Shown: positions 8,138 through 10,231 of the stretch, piece after piece
Numbering within the stretch: position 1 is the first letter of the stretch
How the letters are laid out: every line of letters starts with the position of its first letter
Assembly (NCBI GenBank): GCA_032433595.1
Contig: JASWJB010000619.1
Coordinates: 1 to 10,231, forward strand
Direction of reading: 5' to 3'
DNA from: Conoideocrella luteorostrata
Taxonomy: Eukaryota > Ascomycota > Sordariomycetes > Hypocreales > Clavicipitaceae
DNA length: 10,231 bases
Position numbers and translations under genes: made by a program
Notes under the pieces: model-generated
What the model saw: only the letters and a program-made list of their open reading frames with translations
Told to the model about the DNA's origin: nothing
Databases searched by the model: none

Positions 8138-8346
8138 CTGACGAAACAACAAGAGGTTAGGAAAAGGTGGTGACGGCGACGGGAAGGTTGAAATAAAAGA
8201 CAAAACGAACGGCGTGGAACGAGCACAAGATGGTCAGGGCCTAGTGTCCAGCGTCTAGTCTCAAGTTTTGTACAAAGTTCCGCTGAGGGGGGGCGTGCCC
8301 AGAGAAGAGAGAGCCACCAAGTGGGCGGGCAGCGAGACGATGGCAT
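8044..8346 (-). other. Upstream ATG frame overlapping the RGS start (possible uORF)
   Basis: A 100-codon frame opened by ATG at 8346-8344 runs across the RGS start codon in another frame. It encodes no recognisable domain. If the leader is unspliced, it would hinder translation from 8137; if the proposed 5'-UTR intron is removed, it largely disappears. It is listed as a possible regulatory uORF, not as a gene. Confidence 0.3.
8138..8160 (-). other. Probable 5'-UTR intron acceptor touching the RGS start codon
   Basis: On the minus strand the 23 bases before the ATG read CTAAC, a pyrimidine-rich stretch, then GTCAG directly followed by ATGGCC. This is a good fungal branch point plus acceptor, so an intron in the 5' UTR probably ends here. 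I could not choose a donor; candidates such as GTACAA (about 8272) or GTACCT (about 8433) are weak. The alternative is a chance match in an unspliced leader. Confidence 0.55.
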
Positions 8347-8630
8347 GGCACAAAAGCGTCAAGTGCTCCGGGACGTGGTAGGTCGGAGGAAGGGGTGAGA
8401 GGGCGACCGCGTCCAGGGCCAAGGTAGCAGGTACATGGCTTCAGTATATGCTGGGGACGGGGCACGGGGGACGTGGGACGCGGGACTTGGGGCGTGGACT
8501 TGAGTCCGTCCGGTCCTTGGGAGTCTTTGGGTCCTGCCAAACTGCCTCTCGGGCTAACAAATGCTGGGCTGGACAGCACGGAGCGACGGGGGTGTGGTGT
8601 GGTGAGCCCTGCCGCGTGGATGAGGTGAAG

Positions 8631-8669
8631 TACAATACAGCCTGTACGATGTACTGTACAGCCGGCTGT
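8631..8669. repeat. Nested TGTAC words and ACAGCCGGCTGT palindrome
   Basis: TACAGCC occurs twice, 21 bases apart, with TGTACgatgtactGTACA between them, and the second copy is part of an exact 12-bp palindrome (8658-8669). The role is unknown. Confidence 0.6.
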
Positions 8670-8854
8670 CCTTCTGTAGGCGCCGCAGACCTTGGAGTAC
8701 ACCAGACCGAAGTGCTACGGCAATCCGCCACAGGGCCCCTGAATGCCACTTAGGTTCCAGTGGTCCTCAGCAGACCTGGGAGTGCCGGCAGTGAACTTGC
8801 ATTGACGGCAGAACCACAACCGGAACAAGACGACACTCCATTGACAAGGTCACA

Positions 8855-8873
8855 GTCCTGTTACTGACAGGAC
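8855..8873. repeat. Short hairpin GTCCTGT-tactg-ACAGGAC
   Basis: A perfect 7-bp stem with a 5-nt loop. There is no T-run and no known element match; it may be chance. Confidence 0.5.
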
Positions 8874-9011
8874 GAACAATACAATATAATAGTGGCAATG
8901 CCAGTCAATATGGGCCAGAGATGAAACTCCCGAGCCTAGCATGGAACTAGCACCCAGCAGACCCAGCAGAGAGCAGAAGTCGCCAGCGAGGGCCAAGTTG
9001 CACCAGAATGC

Positions 9012-9034
9012 ATACTCCGTATTGTACGGAGTAT
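9012..9034. repeat. Inverted repeat ATACTCCGTA-TTG-TACGGAGTAT
   Basis: Two exact 10-base arms separated by three bases contain two copies of the octamer. It could form a hairpin or bind a dimeric factor. It lies about 880 bases upstream of the RGS start codon. Confidence 0.9.
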
Positions 9035-9479
9035 AGTGCAAATACAACTCAATTACACTGGTACCGAGGGAGGGGGAGGGACTGCAAGGGGGTGGACGGA
9101 AGATGCACTAAGCTGGGGCTGCAGCCAAAAACTTCCCTTCTTTTCTTCTTTGCCTCGTGCCACTCGACTGGGCATGGACATGCTCCATGGACCTCTTGTG
9201 GAAACGGGGGGGAGGGAGGGGCCCGGCGCTGGGGCTCGTAGACGGCGGTGGTTCTGCACGATTCGCCGCCCCCCCGACGCCGCCGCAGCGGTGTGTTGAT
9301 AGTGGATAATAAACGAGGTAGCAGCGACCGAGCACCGGCTCCAGCGCCAGCGCCAGCACAAGCTCTCCACGTCCAGATGTCCGGAAAAACCCCAACAGGT
9401 GTGCGGTGTGTACGCGCTCAAATCTATGCCCCCCAATTTACGGAGCAGGAACTCAAGCAATGGTTGCAGGTGGCCCCGG

Positions 9480-9487
9480 TACTCCGT
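9480..9487. repeat. TACTCCGT copy of the dispersed octamer
   Basis: A single exact copy; a near-match TACGGAGCA lies about 40 bases to the left, at 9439. Confidence 0.8.
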
Positions 9488-9672
9488 GCTGGACAGCTAT
9501 TGCAATGAAAGTCATTGACACACGCCGACCTAGCTTTAGGACGGCGACAGAGGCTTGATGATGGTGAAGCGGCTAATTCATACATCTCGCTACATGCAAT
9601 CCCGTGGTGGCTGGGAGAACGTCACCATTTGGGCTACTTGCCCGGGCGGACATACCCCGACCTGGGCTCTAG

Positions 9673-9716
9673 CCTGGTGATTCTACCAGCCAGGGCGCAA
9701 CAGGCGTACTTGCGCC
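9673..9716. repeat. Two adjacent short hairpins
   Basis: CTGGT-gattct-ACCAG is followed within six bases by GGCGCAA-caggcgtac-TTGCGCC, a perfect 7-bp stem. No RNA family is recognised. Confidence 0.4.
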
Positions 9717-10068
9717 TAACGCCGAAGCACGAGCTGCACCGCATGCACCCTTGAACATCGAGTTGGGAACTGATTCAGGAACCACTGGCTGTCGTGCGTT
9801 GCGTTACTCAGTCCTATCCATGCGAGAACTCTCTGGCTTTTTTGCTTGCCCATCATCCCAAAGAGACTGGATGGGTGGATACGAACAATTGTGAATAGAC
9901 ACTCTCTATCAAATAATCCGATCCAATGAGCGCAAAACCATCACTTTTTTCTTTTCTTTTCGATGCGCATATCGTCAGATAATACGGTCGAAACGTGGTC
10001 AAAAATAAAACAAGCCCGCCAGACTGATTTGTCATAGCACGAATGCGTTACACCAAAGAGTGAGGTGG

Positions 10069-10077
10069 TACTCCGTA
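10069..10077. repeat. TACTCCGTA copy of the dispersed octamer
   Basis: A single exact nine-base copy near the right edge, in inverted orientation to the arm at 9025-9033. Confidence 0.85.
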
Positions 10078-10231
10078 TTAGTTGTGGAAAAAAAAAAAGT
10101 GGAGAGAGGCCCTCACGTCACCCAAGTCCATTCATTCATTACTGGACCGGCCAAGCTAGGAAGGCCAGGGTGTTGAAGACTGTGATTGACGACAGACAGA
10201 ATTGACGTGTGACGGAGGAGGAAAAAAAAAA

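Larger units (their letters stand above)
8138..10231. other. Gene-free 2.1 kb upstream of the RGS gene
   Basis: No coding sequence is supported on either strand; frames of 60-150 codons are low in recognisable motifs, often GC-rich and mostly shadows of one another. The stretch holds a nest of TGTAC words and a 12-bp palindrome (8631-8669), a 7-bp-stem hairpin (8855-8873), a perfect inverted repeat of the TACTCCGT octamer (9012-9034), two hairpins (9673-9716), single octamers at 9480-9487 and 10069-10076, and A- and T-rich runs at the right end. It is the probable promoter and long leader of the RGS gene; the gene beyond the right edge is not visible. Confidence 0.6.

Noticed and set aside
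8241..8753. ORFs of 100-153 codons upstream of the RGS gene
   Set aside because: They overlap each other on both strands in a GC-rich stretch, are Pro/Arg-rich and match nothing I recognise.
9064..9070. BrlA-type site (CGAGGGA) upstream of the RGS gene
   Set aside because: The consensus is too degenerate to support from a single match in a G-rich stretch.
9053..9754. Plus and minus frames (79-135 codons) in the far upstream region
   Set aside because: At least the frame at 9515 lacks an ATG start, and the others overlap on opposite strands; no domain was seen.
9025..10077. A MITE bounded by inverted TACGGAGTA and TACTCCGTA
   Set aside because: The shared ends are only nine bases, no target-site duplication is visible, and the same word occurs alone elsewhere in the window.

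Overview
The window looks like a piece of a filamentous ascomycete nuclear genome, most likely Sordariomycetes and probably Hypocreales. The evidence is three eukaryotic protein genes of fungal families, short spliceosomal introns with fungal-style signals (GTAAGT or GTATGA donors, CTAAC/CTAAT/CTGAC branch points close to a TAG or CAG acceptor), and a close match of one protein to the FlbA/Rgs1/CAG8 regulators of G-protein signalling as I remember them. The genus cannot be fixed from the sequence alone.

Layout. Bases 1-1174 are the low-complexity upstream region and leader of gene 1, with many microsatellites. Gene 1 (1175-2047, + strand, one exon) encodes a 290-residue DUF7053-type protein with a polyglutamine, proline/histidine-rich tail. 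Bases 2048-2460 are the short 3' region shared by convergent genes 1 and 2. Gene 2 (3130-2461, - strand, two exons) encodes a secreted, probably GPI-anchored cell-wall protein of the CCG-6/Mmc type, with an Asn-Asn-Gly repeat. Bases 3131-5564 have no convincing gene; they hold the upstream region of gene 2 and the 3' flank of gene 3. Gene 3 (8137-5565, - strand, three exons) encodes a 691-residue protein with two DEP domains and an RGS domain, an FlbA orthologue. Bases 8138-10231 appear non-coding and serve as its long upstream region, including a probable 5'-UTR intron acceptor directly before the start codon.

How the genes may relate. FlbA-type proteins speed GTP hydrolysis on a Galpha subunit and so shift the fungus from growth to conidiation. 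CCG-6-type wall proteins are known from clock- and conidiation-regulated expression in Neurospora. A functional link between neighbours 2 and 3 is plausible but is only inference. Gene 1 has no known function.

The clearest unexplained signal is an octamer, TACTCCGT/ACGGAGTA. It occurs eight times in the non-coding parts, twice as back-to-back inverted pairs, against about 0.3 expected by chance. Also notable is the first intron of the RGS gene: 363 nt, a multiple of three, with only one in-frame stop and an in-frame ATG near its 3' end. No tRNA, rRNA, CRISPR array, prokaryotic-type operon or transposase gene was seen.
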